DNA of 64,000 bases, from contig CM075940.1 in NCBI GenBank assembly GCA_038030265.1, positions 12,462,001 through 12,526,000 on the forward strand. The letters run 5' to 3'. The stretch comes from Corythucha ciliata. Taxonomy: Eukaryota; Arthropoda; Insecta; Hemiptera; Tingidae. A program made the translations under genes and the position numbers. The first letter of the stretch is position 1, and the number at the start of each line of letters is the position of its first letter. Positions 10,779-25,000 of this stretch are shown here, one piece after another. The notes below the pieces were generated by a model. The model worked only from the letters and a program-made list of their open reading frames with translations, was not told the origin of the DNA and searched no databases.

Positions 10779-13700
10779 AGGGTAACTGACAACCTATGCC
10801 AACCACAAAAAAAAAAGGTCCAACCGCAGCGAAGCTCTAACCACAGAAAACTCAAACGACTCTGAAGCTCCAACGTTACCAATATTTTGGGGTTTCTCTA
10901 CAAGGGTAATCCGAAAATTGAGACGAATTTTCGATAAGAAGATTCAATGAACGGTCTCTCTCTGTGATACCACCGTTTTTAAAAAGCGCACGAACTTTCC
11001 ACGAACAGTAAAGTACAAAGAAGAGTCTGGACAGCTCTCGTGTCTTGCAAAAATGCCGCATGGCTGGATCAATGGATGCTTTTTAAGACACCGTGGCCAC
11101 CCCACTTTCCGGTTATGTTGTTTTTCTTAACGATAGCTCGTACTATAGTGACCCTAGTGTCGAGAAAAACGGCTGATACAAGCGACCATGACGCGAAACA
11201 TTCATTTCTGGACCGGTGAAGGGCAACTGCACTATATAGCGGCTACTCTGTTGCTTGTCAACCTGATGGAACCGCATGTATTTCTTGGTTGAGCATGGTT
11301 CAGGGGACTCATAAATTACGAGAAAATTGCCGTAAAATTTGACTCGATGGGATTTTGGAGGCGGTTTTGATAATTTTGTTTGCACAAGTGACTTCGGATC
11401 CAAGGGGGGGGGGGGCTAAAGACGGCACTGTGCATGGGTACATAGCGCTGGCCACGTCCTGACTACGCCAAAAACTCAGGCTGAAATCGCTCTTACAGAG
11501 TCCGGAGACAAAAAAATGTCATAACCCCAAGCTGTACAGTTTCAGTTACTTCCAGGGGTCAATTTCTTATTCCGCAGGATAAGATGATAACTAATTAAAC
11601 CTCCCCCCCCCCATTCCGACCCCTCTGGGGCAGTGCAAGCGCTTTTGAAGCCCTTGTACGTTTTCAATAACTCCGTGGTCCATTAGTGTGGGTTAACCGA
11701 GTTGTCTGTTTTGTAGTGCTCACAGTGAAAAGCAGGTACGGGTGCGAGGAAGGAAAATGTAAGGGGTGGCACACATATTTATCCCCGTTGCGGGTGATCG
11801 TTTCCGTGAAATTGATTTTTAAAATGTATTGTTTACCCCGTTAAATCTTTTAAAATCTAGTAAAAAAAAACAAAACAAACAAACAAATAAAAAACTATTT
11901 CGAAGCCCTTCCTCGAAGTGAACGAATTCCACCAACAGAGTGAATGTGTACGTATTATACAGATAAATCTGAACTGCTTTGGGCATTGTTTAATTTTTTT
12001 CCAAAGCAACCCAGTTAGTTTTTTGCTAGTTTATTATTCCATGATTCAAGTGTTGATGTTGTGAGAGAGGGGGGGGGGCTTCTTTGTTTTTGTTTCAAAT
12101 GTATTCCAAATTTCTCCCCTTTACCTCCCAATAGCATCACATACATGAAAATCCCTTAGAGACTAATCTTTCCAATTTCGAATGATGTTTTCAATTAAAG
12201 CACTCTCCCGGTGTTGGTGGTGGTGGCGGTGGGGGGGGGGAGGGTCTGTTAGGCTCCCTACCCTCACCCTTTCTTCATTCAACTCCTTGTTTTACAAATT
12301 AGTAGAACTGTCTTTCTAAAACTTGCTTTACTACTTCTCATTCTAGTTGAGTCAAGTTGTCTAAAATCTGAAACCGTAATTTAATTGTAAAGGTTGACCC
12401 TTAAATCTGCTTTCAAGTTTAGTCCAATATAAAGAGGACTATGCGTTGAGGTGGCGGCGGGCGCTCAAGTTAGTTTTGATGAAAAGGTGTAGAGGGGGAG
12501 GGGTGTAGGGGGGGGGCAAAGAGATCTTTCCGCTCTTTTTCTCTGTTTTAAAAACACGTGTCGAGCTAGCGAATTAAACGAATTTTCTTGAAAACTTAAC
12601 ACAGTCTTTTTGAAGTAGTGAGGTGAAGGATCGGGAAAACAATTTGTTCGTGTATCGCGTGACCAAAAGACTTGACGATTAACAAATAATGATGTGGCTA
12701 GCGAAAAAGTTTTTTTTTTTTTTATTTACTTATTTTTCCTTTCCTCTTCTTGAAATATTAAAAGTTACTAAACGTAGGAGTCGTCTAAGGGATTGCTTTT
12801 TATACCCCTTCTAAATTTGGGCTCTCTTGAAACTTTAATACATCCTGAAGGTCTTTAAAGGATCCTGCACTAGCGCATTACCTCTGAGGATTCCCTTGAT
12901 ATTGCCTACGTTAAAGCGCTAAGGTGAAATAAGACTAGGCAGTGGGGTTAGGGGAAGTTCTTTTTTCAATCAAATTCATTATTCCATATTTTCGCCGGGG
13001 GAGAGTGGTTTTAAAATTAATAAATCTTGGCATATTTCTTTTTAAATTTTAATTCTGAAAAACATAACACTTATATATAAAAAAAAAACAACGTCAACAT
13101 GCTGTCATTCTTCATTGTAAAGTTAATTAAAATTGAACATGCTACAGTTCAATAGCTTATGATAAACACATTATTGCACGAATATTTTGAAGAGCTTAAA
13201 AGTCATCACTTATCCTTCGAGCACTTGAAAAAAAAAAAAAAAAAAATCACATTAATCATTATTATGAACTATGTAGGTGCGCTAGTTTTCAGCCCTGGCA
13301 ACTAAAGTAAACACAGAAGAAAATGTTGCAGTCTGCAGGATTTCTTAATAAAATCTCGTCTGTTGTTTTTTTCTTCTTGTTTTACATCTCCAAGACGGAT
13401 AATACCAAGCAATTCTCTTAACTTTTAAATAGTAAATTTAATATTAATCGCTAATAAACATAAAAAACAGATTGTCAGGCATTTGAAAAATCTAAAGCAG
13501 AAAGTTTGTTAAAATGTTTATTTAAAGAATAATCGGCATTCAGAAGAAAACTATAAATTGTTGTAAACATTTTAGCAGAAAAAAAAGTAAAAGATCTTTA
13601 TCTGAACTATAAATTTTTATTGCAGGCACGCATACAACCCATTCCCGCTATCAACTTTTATATCGCATAACATCTATTTTTGTATTCATTTTCTTGCGTA

Positions 13701-16033
13701 CATAATTTATTTTACTTACTGTCAAAAGAAAACACAACAAAAAAACAAAGAGAGAGAGACAAAATGCAATTGGATAAGACATGAGAAAAAAAAAACGACA
13801 CAATAATTAAAGGTGATGATCGTTTACCTGACAGGGAAGAGTGAGGTGAAACGTTTTATATGTAAGAACGAGACAAACGTCCATAAATCAAAGTCCACAT
13901 ATGGAACAAGGCCCATAATTGAAGAGAAACAAAACTTTAAAAAATAAACACAAAAAAAATAACGCTAAACTTAGTTCACGTCCATGCTTATTTACAAAAC
14001 AATATACGGGTGTCGTACGTAATTTCCTTTTCGAGAAGTAACGAAATCAAAGAGGTAAAGATGTTTAAAACAAGTTCGATCGCGTTTTTTTTTTCTACGT
14101 AAAAGTTATTTTTTTTTAGGCCTGATGTTTTCGCTCGAAGGATTTTTTCTTTCTTTTTATCATTTTTCCCCCCATTTTCAAGTATCGCGAAATAACGTGT
14201 CAACGTTTATGCCGGAGCACGACCCGCCCATCCGTTGGTTCCTTCAAGACTGGGCAACCCCCCCATTCAATTTATATATCGAGCGCTAGTGTCGCCTCGA
14301 CTCTGACCAATCAGAGATTCTGACCTAGATTCCATTCCTACTCTTGAGGGTTGCCGTATGCCGTATTCTTCCATTCAACCCTCATAGCACAAGATCGTCT
14401 AAATATACTCGTTTGTAGTTTTTTTTTTTTTTTTTTCTTTTATCTTAACTTCCCTTTCTTCAAAAATTATAAACAATAAACATTTTGTTGGTAAGAGCAG
14501 AGTGGATGTAAAGAAAGAAACTTTTATGCGTCCTCTTCCCTCCTTCTCCTCTTCAACAATATGCAAAAAGAGATTTTTAACCACCTCGATAGTACACGTA
14601 ATGGGAGGAGGAAAAGTTGTTTTTGTCCGAGACGAGAATTCAAATTCCTGCCCCCCCCGCCCCACCCTATTTAATGTTTTTTTCATTTCATTTAGAGATG
14701 TAGTTATAGTAACAAAAACTGCGATGCTCTCTTTTGATTCTTGTGTAACGTTAAATTTGGAAACCGTCGAGATTGATTTTTATTTATTTATTTCTATGGA
14801 ACATTGTAATATTTGAGAATTGAAAAGGGAGAAACTAGGCGAGTCAGAGAAGCGGAAGGACGTAACTTCCTTTCAGGAAGGCAAACTGAGGTATAAATCC
14901 CAAGCTCTGTTTTGGAGTAAGCTAACAAAAGCTTCGAGAATAATATATCACACCCTCACTTCTGTGATGATATAGCGTTAACAAAAAAAAAAAAAAAAAA
15001 AAAAACCACGCACAAAAAAATTATTTAAAGAAAGACAGAAAAAATTATGAAAGTCGATAACAATAACAACAATAATGTCGTTCGAAATAGTGTAAAAAAC
15101 AATGGTATAATTTAATGAAAATAGGCAAACTAAAGATATAATGATTCAATTTGACATTCAGAGGGTTCTCAGTTACTATTAGGTGACTAAGGGTATTAAT
15201 GAAAAGACCGGCAAACTCCCCCCCCCCCCTGAGCAAGCGTTCGGCTGCTTTTTATACAAACTATTCACGCGTATTAATTTCATAGAATTTTCAAGCGTTT
15301 ATTGTTGTGAAAAATGTACTTTGGCATGTTTTTAAGAACAATTTACATAATTAAATTTTCATCGATCTGATTCATTGAAACATTGTATTTTAATTGTTTT
15401 TTCAAGAAACGATGAAGGCGTTGCGTCTTATTCAATATTTTAACATTGTTTATTGAAATAAATTAATTATTTTGAAGAAATGGAGAAGAAAATACGGAAA
15501 TTTCCTCCAACGTCCTATTCAGAGCGGGAAGTTCAAGAGTTCAAGACCCCTCGCCCACACCGTTACAGCCGTTTGGCAACACTGGTGTAGCCTTCAGTGT
15601 ATCTACAACCCCCCCGACTACACCGCCATTTCAAAAAGACTTCCTCGTCCGTTCCAACCCTTCAAAGTCAGGTGCAATTAGTTAAGTTTTGTCCCTCTAT
15701 TGAATTTTTCGCGTGAAATAGTCTCGAAGGGCCACCTCCGTTGGCTTCAAACACTGGTGGATCGAAGACGTTTCAGCTGTAGAATGTGAAAAAAAAAAAT
15801 TAAAGACAAAAACCTCTGGTGGACGGGGGAAAAAAAAAGAATTACCTGAAAGTTAGTAAACTCTTATCAGTTAAGGTATTATCCTCGTTCTGTCAAATTT
15901 GTTTATCTCCCTTTTTTCCCCCTGTAACTAGAAAAAAATCGAAGCTTTAAACCAGTTTTATTTATTATTTACAGAAAATTTGGATTGATTTGTTCATGAA
16001 ACTTGAAACTGACCCGACGACCGAGAAATTAAA
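10779..16033. other. Non-repetitive AT-rich spacer upstream of SepSecS
   Basis: Most of this stretch lacks the array families. It has many homopolymers (poly-G at 11405-11417 and around 12230, poly-A at 13229-13246 and 14983-15005). A CCAAT-type box sits within the palindrome TCTGACCAATCAGA near 14302-14315. The GC-richer 15510-15690 region may be promoter or 5' UTR for SepSecS, but no start site can be fixed from sequence. No exon with recognisable protein similarity was found. Confidence 0.35.
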
Positions 16034-19000
16034 ATGAACAATCAGAGTTTCACGTTGGCTGAGAGGCTGATCCCTTCGACTTATTTACAGCAGGCCGCAT
16101 CTTCGAAGCGTTCCAGGGAGAATCTTATTCGAGTTCTTATCGAACAGGTTTATTTTATTCTTTTTTAAGTAGCATTATTCTTAACTATTGCAAAACAGGG
16201 CATTTCCCGCCCTTTTGTGTACAAAGCTCCCATCCCTGGCACCAATTTATTTTAATTGAATTGCCTAAAAACTTGGTGAGCTGTAATGATTAACTGGGTA
16301 GATGAGAAACCGAAATTTAGGGGAATTCAGAGCATTATTAGCTAAACCAATAGTTATATTTGAAGGTTTTATTGAGGTTTATTAGAAAATTATACTTCGG
16401 ATGCTTCACTTAGTGACACATCCTGAAATTTGAATTCATTTTAGTGCATTAGTGGATGCAGGATTGAGTCGTTATTTAAACTCTACTTAGTACCTATCTA
16501 CTACAAGCACTGCAGCCTGTTCTCCGGTGAACTTCATTTGTCATATTCTCGAGCTAAAAAAACTACAAACTTCACGGTTGAAGCGTGGAGAAATACACTT
16601 ACTAGGATCTGAAGTCGCTTTCTCGTTTCTGTGGCCGTTTACGGTCACAAAAAATAATTTCCCCGCTGAATTCTATCGGTTTTTTGGTGGTTTAGGGGGG
16701 GGGGGTGATTTGGCTGGTTCTCCAGCCAAATCAGCAACTTCCTGGTCAGGTAATTCACCTTGATCATAATTCAGGCAGCGCTGCAGTTGGCCATTTTGGG
16801 AAACAGTTGTTGTGGGTGATTTCCATTAGAAACTAGTAGAAGACTGCCCACTGTCCCAAATGGCCAACGACCACCAGTGGCGTGCCCACGAACTTTTTCT
16901 TGGGAGGGGTTTCCAAAATTACATAATTATATTAATATTTAAATACCTACATACAATAATTTAAAAAATAAATAAAGGAGTGGTATTGTCACTTTCGTAC
17001 CGCCCAGCCTTGCCAAGGTGTTCATTGGGTCCACGAAAAATTCGACACATTCGTACTTTAGAGCTGTGAATTGAGGGGCCACCATCCGCGGGGAAATTTG
17101 TGAGGTCCGTCTGGAAACGTGCGCGTTGGCCTTTTAGTGCATTTCATTTATGTCAAAATGCACTATTGGTCTCGTCGTGATGGTGGCAAACATGGGTCAT
17201 GGCATGTTTTTTTCGTGTTTCAGGACCTCTAGAACATGAATTCAGTGGTCTCCGGAATTAATATATATTTCTTTATATATATATGTCGTATCCATGTCGA
17301 GTAATTGTCCGTTTCACGAAATGGATGTCCATTTCACGAAGTGGCTCACCTTGCCGTAACTTCAAAAAATTACGACATCTGGACAAAAAAATTGTCCATT
17401 TCTTGAAAAGGAAATCGTGTTTGTCCAGTTGCTGAAATCAAGCTTCCATACTACAAGTGGATGCAACAACATTATCCATTTCGTGAAATGGATGAGTGAG
17501 GAATCTCAGGTGCTGAAACAATTGTTTTTTATTTAAAAGGGTTATTTTACTGAGCACTCAAAAACCCGCTAAAAAATGATGTTGTGCATAAACTTGCAGT
17601 AAGAAAGCTTAATTTCAACAAATGGACAAACGCGATTTCCTTTTCAAGAAATGGACATTTCTTTTGTCCAGATGGCGGAATTTTTTGAAATTACGGAAAG
17701 TGAAGCCATTTCGTGAAACGGACATCCATTTCATGAAGTGGACAATTTCGCCAAGTGGATGCGACATATATATTGATTTATTTATAATATTATGGCCGTT
17801 TTCTTGTTAGCACGATAACTCACGTTGAAGTTAATTCAGCGGAACGCGCTTTGGCACAAAAATCAGTAGTCATAAGACCCCGGTCGGTATTGCATTTGGG
17901 TCAAATCGGTCGTGGTGGAGGGGGGGGGAAGGGGTTGAAATGGTCAAAAAATCACTATAAATCACCAGTTGATTCTAGAAGCATCATATTCGGTACGTAT
18001 ATTTCATGTTAGAGTAGACTTTGATTCCCATTTTAATTTTTTGAAAAAGTCGAGGGGGAGGGGGTGGTCCTTCCGGTGTGGAAGTGTAAAAATAGCGTTG
18101 AACTTCACTAGTTCATCTTAGCGCTCTAAAATTCGACTCAATAATTTAATGTAACGAAAGCCCTGGGTTCCATTGAGATTTATCGAAAACTTTGATGGTG
18201 GAGGGTGAAAGGGGGGATGAAATTTCAAAAAAATCGCTTAAATTCACACGTTTAGGTATTATAAAATACGGCACAAAAATTTAATATAACAAAGCCCTTG
18301 GAAAACTACCGAAACTTTTCGACATTTCTGAAGAGAGGGTGGTGAAAATAGAGAAAGAAGTTCGGCTTAATGAAACAAATTATGGTATCAAAATTATTAC
18401 TTCTGGGACGGCTTAGGATATCCGTATACGGAATGAAATGCACTCTTTCCGACCGCCAGCTGCCGGAGCGAATTTTTTTTTTTGGTGCGGCAAGTCAGAT
18501 TAGGCATTTTAATAAGTCGCATCAGCTCGTACGCCATCTGCAAGATGCAAAAGATCAATTGGGCTATTTTTAGGACACGAGTCGTCCCCGCAGTTTAGCA
18601 ATTGCACAGCTTGAGAGTGGTCAATTTATCCAGTTCTTAAGACAGGGCCGTTTCTAGCCCTCGCGGGGCCCCTAAGAACTATCGGGGGGGGGGGGCCCTA
18701 GCAGTCGGTGGAGACGCGGATTTAAGTTTTCCTTAAAAGGCAGGGGTTTCAGAAATTGCATGCTTTGCTCTACAAAAAAAACTGGCTTGATAGCGTCTCG
18801 CATCCTTCGAATAGCTCAAATAGGTATTCCAAAAAAAAATACCGGATAAGCTGACTACAGTCGCACCAAAAAATGAAGATTTTCGCGCCTTAAAAATGAC
18901 TAAACTTACTATTTACGCTCAAAATAGCAAAACTGGCGATTGCCGCTCTAATAGTAGACAAACTGACTTCTCGTGCCTTATAAATTGCCTGACGTACGTT

Positions 19001-22000
19001 TGAGGAGCCATGAAAATACCTGAAAAGTACATGATTCGCGCCCTAAAAATGGCTAAATCGACCATTCGCGCACGAAAAGTTGCCTTTGGCGTCCGAAAAA
19101 CAGCTAAATTGGCTACACGCCTCTAAAAATTGCCTTCACAGATGACTCCCGCCATGAAAATGGCAAAAGCCGCGGTCACGATAGTTCAAATAAAACAAGT
19201 GGGAGAAGATTTGAAGTACGAGTATGGGCATTTTTAGGGTGTGAAATAGCCAGTTTTGCTATTTTTAGAGCATGCATCGTCAATTTAGACATTTTCAAGG
19301 CGTGAAGGCTCAGTTTGGCGATTTTTGACACGCTAATTGTCGTTTTGATATTTTAAGGACTGGAATCATCTGTTTAGACCTTTGAAAACGTGAAACGGCA
19401 ACAATTATGTATAAATACAATCATTTTTGTCAATTTTAGGGCGTTAATAGCTAGTTTGGCCATTTTCACGGCGCAACCCCCCCCCCCCCCCGATGGCTAT
19501 TTCTAGGGCGAGAATATTCAGTGAGATGTTTACGGGGCACGAATGGTCAGTTATGCCATTTTTAGAGCGGGAATCGCCAATTTAGCCACTTCCTAGGTGT
19601 GAATGGTCAGTTTGGCCATTTTCAAGGGAAGGAATCGTCTGTTTGAGTATTTTCAAGCGCAAATTGTCAGTTCATCTCTTTTTTTTTAGTGCACATTTCT
19701 GGCTCAAAACTGATGGCAGTCAGTTTTACCGATTTCATGGCTTTAATACCCAGTTTGGCTATTTCTAGGGCGCATATACCGGCCAGTTTTTCCCTTTATA
19801 GGGCATGAGTGAACGTTAAGCCAAGGCGAGAACGGTTTGTTTGGGAATTTTCTGAGTGCGAATGGTCGATTTTGTCATTTTTGGAGCAGGAATCACCTGT
19901 TCAGACATTTTCAATGGGAAAATTGTCAGTTTGGGCATACATATTTCGAGCGGGCATCACCAGTTTGGCTATTACTAGCGCCCAAATAACCAGTTTAGCT
20001 ATTTTGAAGGCGTGAATCCTCAGTTTTGCCATTTTATGGCGCAAATGGTCGAGTCAAAGGCGTGAACAGTCAGTTTGGCCATTGGTCGATTTTGAAATTC
20101 ATAGGACAGGAATCGTCTGTTTAGGGTTTTCCTGGGCGCGAGTAGTAAGTTTATAGTCCGGGAGCCCACCGTATGAAAAAATCCGGGTCATTTGATCGTG
20201 TCTGGCACCTGCGCAGGACGTTTTTCATGGTCTCTAAGAGATGACACTGCTGAGATCGCCAGAAATTTTCCGTGGGACAGGGGCTCACAGCAGAGCTAGC
20301 TGTTGACAAACACACCTTTGGGCTGATTGTATAAATTGGTTCTTCGCCAACAATAATCTAGAAAACCATCACCCGCTATCCAATTTCGAATAAAGCCCTG
20401 GCTACTAGTGAGCCTCGAAATTTCACACTCTAAATCTCGCTGATGGCGTTATCTGCAATATAACTGGACGGCGTTGTTGGTTTCGTAACGTATTGATCGT
20501 GTGGAATGACTTTTTACTCTCGCCAGTCGTTTTCAAAGCACCCTAAGGTGTGTTTGCCAACAGCTAGCTCTGCTGTGAGCCCCTGTCCTACGGAAAATTT
20601 CTGGCGATGGCAGAAAAGTCATCTACTAGACCATAAAAAATGTCCTGTGCAGGCGCCAGACACGATCAAATGACCCGGATTTTTCATGCTGTGTGCTCCC
20701 GGACTATTAGACGTTTTCAGGGCGCAAGTAGTCTGTCAAACCAATGCGCGAATTGTCAGTTTGGTCATTTTCATGGCGGGAATCATGATCTTTCAATGCC
20801 GTACGAATCATTGGCTTAGCCATTTTTAGAGCACAAATATTCAATTTAGCTATTTTCAAGGTGTGAATAGTCAGTTTTACAATTTTTGGGCGCTTTTCAT
20901 GGTGGGAATATCTAGCTAATTTAGCTATTTTTAGGCAGCGAAGTGTCAAGGAATTTTTAGTTGGGCGAAGCACACAATTTCTCCAGCCCCCGCCCCCCCT
21001 TCCGTCGAGTAAATTCTGAGTCCGCGCCTGGGGTTCTGTAACTTTTCCGTATCGAATTTTATACAGAAAAGTCATGTGATTTCATTCATTTTCTTTAAAA
21101 ATCAATGAAATCAATCAATGAAAAGTTGCAGAATAGCCCCCTGGTCAGCGGTATAAATAACTTTGAATCCTTGAATAGTTACTTAACGGGGCTTTGTTTT
21201 GTTATTTCTTGACTATGTTGGGCTGTGGGGTAGTCTTTGTCTATAAATATTATCTTTTTGTGAAATTTTATCAGAGAAAATGGCCCGAAGAGGGGTGGGA
21301 TGACGCGACGATAGAACTACTTATGGCGGATCTGGCTCAAATGGATAGCAACAATTTTCCGGGTATCAGTGGTGTTGGCGAGCGAGAGGCTAGATTTGCT
21401 TCAGGTAAATGTCTCCCTTCCCCTCAGCTATCAAAAATAATAGTAACCCCCGCCCCCATCACCCCTTCTACCCTGTAGCGTTGGTTGCTCGACGTCACTA
21501 TCGACTGGGTCACGGAATCGGACGCTCCGGTGATATAGGTGAAGTTCAACCCAAGGCAGCCGGTTCGAGTCTTCTAACAAAGTTAGCCAATGCTCTTCTT
21601 TTGGACACTATCCGATTCATGGGTACTGTTCGCTTCAAGGTTTTAAAAGTTATCTATTGAGCAAGTTTAATGAAACTAACTGTTGGCAGGAGTGAATAAT
21701 TCTGCAGGCTGTTTCCTGGTACCTATGGCTACAGGAATGAGCCTAGTTTTGTGCATGTTGACGATAAAACAGGATAGGCCTGGAGCGAAATTCGTTCTAT
21801 GGTCTCGCATTGATCAAAAGTCCTGTTTCAAATGCATAATAACTGCAGGTAATTACCACCTCCGCATCCGAGCCTGTAACACTCGATCTCTGTCACATCA
21901 GAAATTTCTTCCAGGACTTCAGCCTATCATAATAGAACCAATTAAAAGCGGCGATGAGCTTCGAACCGACGTGAGCGCTTTTGAAACACAAATGTCTACC

Positions 22001-25000
22001 ATAGGCTCTAGTAATATTGTCTGCGTTCTATCGACAACGAGCTGCTTTGCTCCTCGAGCATCGGATTCGCTTGAACAGATCGCCGCACTTTGTAGTCGTT
22101 ATAACATTCCTCATTTGGTTAATAACGCGTATGGTCTTCAAAGCTCACGTTTAATGCATCTCATCCAGGAGGCTGCGAAGTGGGTTTCATTTTATATGGT
22201 TCAAATTTGAGACTATTAATTATGCAATTTTATTACAGGAAGGGTAGAGTTGATGCGTTTGTTCAAAGCACTGATAAAAATCTTCTCGTCCCTGTGGGAG
22301 GGGCAATCATTTCTGGGTTTGACAAAGGCCTTCTTGAGAGGATATCTCGAAATTATCCTGGTTTGACTTCTATAGACACAAAAAATGAAAATCGACCCTA
22401 ATAATGTTCAATTACCAGGCCGTGCCTCAGCCAGCCCTGTTATTGACGTTTTCATAACTCTGCTATCGTTGGGAAGTAATGGCTATAAAAACCTGATCTG
22501 CGAGCGGAAAGAAATGTTTAAATATCTGAAAGAAGAACTGGGGAAAGTTGCTGCAAAGCATGGCGAGCGGATTTTAGACACTCGAAACAACCCGATTTCT
22601 ATGGGTAAGTCATACTGTGTAGGAAGTTTGTAATAATTTACCCACGGAGGAAGAAATTGGGAGAAAAAAAAAGTAGGATAACTCGAAAATCGGGAAGACA
22701 AACGTTTTATATTTTGTTTATCAAAAAAGGCTTCACTTTTTAAACATCCTCCCACCAAAATTGCTAGCGCAATTTGCACAAATAACAAATTCAACAAAAA
22801 ATGAGGAAATTAAATTACAAAATAAAAACCCAAAGGAATCGAGCCTGACCGGCTTGTCGCCCTGATGACGTCCTCAGGTTCCCGGTTACGTCAACCGAGC
22901 GTGATGAGATCGGAGTATCCTCTTCTGACGGGGGCATTCTTCATCCTCTTCTAGTGGTGGATGAGGCAGGGAATTCTCGTGCTTCTCAGAGGGCCTAAGC
23001 CCTTCGATCGTGACTGGTCCAACTCCAACCGATCTACTCACCGTGGGAGGTTTTTAAACGTACGGTGTGGACGACTCCATCCGGACCGGGCAGGAGCTTC
23101 ACTGTACGAGCTAAGGGCCACTCTGCTCTCTTAATGCGGTCCTGCTCCACAAGGACCAGTTCCCCAAGTTCAAGTCTGGGGCCTCTCGAAAACTTGGACT
23201 CTGGTCGTACTGAGCGTACTGAGATATTCTGTCCGAAATCGTGATGCCGAAACGATAAAATACAATTTTCTGTCGTGAGATCGCTTACCAACTCTAAATG
23301 CACGGCACGAATCACCGTACACGTGAACAGAACAACCCAAACCTTCGATTTATCTTTCAAATATAAAGGACCACATAAGTCAATCCCAGTCACTTCAAAA
23401 GGGGCGGCGTTTTCAGCTCGTTCAGGGGGAAGATCTGAGCGCTCCGCCTCAACCCTTCGAGCAGCAAATTGGCGGCAACTTGCTCAACTTCTTATAATTG
23501 ACCGAGCTGACTGACGTCCCCCAACTATCCAAAAACGTTCTCGAAGGATGGTCAACAGCGTCGTGACCCCAGCATGGCAGGAGTTCAGATGAAGTTCTCG
23601 GATCATTCTCTTCACCATCACGTGTCGTCCAGGGAGAAGTTATAGGATGTCGGAAGTTTCTGGTGTCATCGCGTCGAGATATAAGGGTAGGCACCCACAG
23701 AACCCCGTTTTCATCCAAGAAGGGTCGGAGTCCTTTGAACAATTCGTGACTGCTCTGGGTTTCTGAAGGCCTCACGTTATATCATGCGCCATAGAGCATT
23801 TTCTGCCTCTTGAATTTCGTCTGCAGACAGTTCCCCTTGTTCTGACTTGAGGGATCTTCTGCAATTCTTTAAGAAACGTCGAACCCACCCTACTAGACGA
23901 ACAATGCGTCGAAACGCTGAAAAACCCGACACATCCGGTGGTGTAGGCGACAGACGAAGACAATTGATCAAATCTTTGGGGGGGTTCATCATCGGTTGGC
24001 CATTTCTGTCGATCAAGCTGGAACCAAGGGGGGCCCTCCCACCATTTCGACTTGAAAAGCTCTTCCCCATTGCAGCCTCGAGAAGGGTGATCGGAGGGGT
24101 TATTTTCCCTTTTAACGTGTCTCCAAGCAGAGCTTGAGGTCAGACGCCGATTTCGCACGAAGACTGTTCCTTCCCTCTCCTCGTTGTGGATCCACGCGAG
24201 TATCGGTCCTAAAACAAGGAGTCGACGCCTTGTAAAAACCCCAGTGCCTCTTTGTCGACGCTAAAAGTCGAGCACCAACGGTGGCAGCGATCAACTCAAG
24301 CATAGGGATCGAAACATCGGCCAATGGCGCAACTCTCGATTTAACGGCTATGGGCAGCACTTCAACGGAGTCAAACCTCTACAAACGAACAAAAATTACG
24401 GCTGCAGTGGCCACCTGGCTTGCGTCGACGAAAACGTCTCCTCCGCCGAACCTCGATCAAAAAAATCCAAGAGAGCGAGTCGATCCACTCTAGATATTCA
24501 GCTGAATACTCTACTTCGAGCGGTTCAGCCATAACTTTTGCAACAGTATTTTAGGTGGCAGAGCGGTGGGGCTAGACAATCCAATGGGGTCGAAAAGTCT
24601 CTGTTCAGCTGATAGCACCTGTCGTTTCTTGTTTTTCGAAAAATCGGAAGGTTTTAAAACACTCGGACTGAGACGGATAGTGTCGGCGCTTGGGTCCCAT
24701 ATCATGCCCAAAACTGTCAGTTGAAGACGACGCAATCTGACGGCAAACTATGCGATAATGCCGAACTCCACAGCCAGTGGCATTTGAGTTTGGCTTTGCA
24801 CTCTAAAATGGCCGGGCAAAAGACAAACGAAACAGCATTTCTTCTCTCCGAGTAAGCGACAATGCATTTGCATGGCATTTTGGAGTGCGATGTGACGAGT
24901 CACCACACAAGACACACAATTTCGGGTCAGTTCTAGTCGAGAAGAGACTCATAGCAGTGGGAACGCGTGATTCATCCTTTTCTAGACTGCGTCGCTTCCT

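Noticed and set aside
18653..21030. A single transposon spanning CAGGGCCG to CGCGCCTG
   Set aside because: The two ends are not inverted copies and the flanking octamers differ; they probably belong to separate elements.
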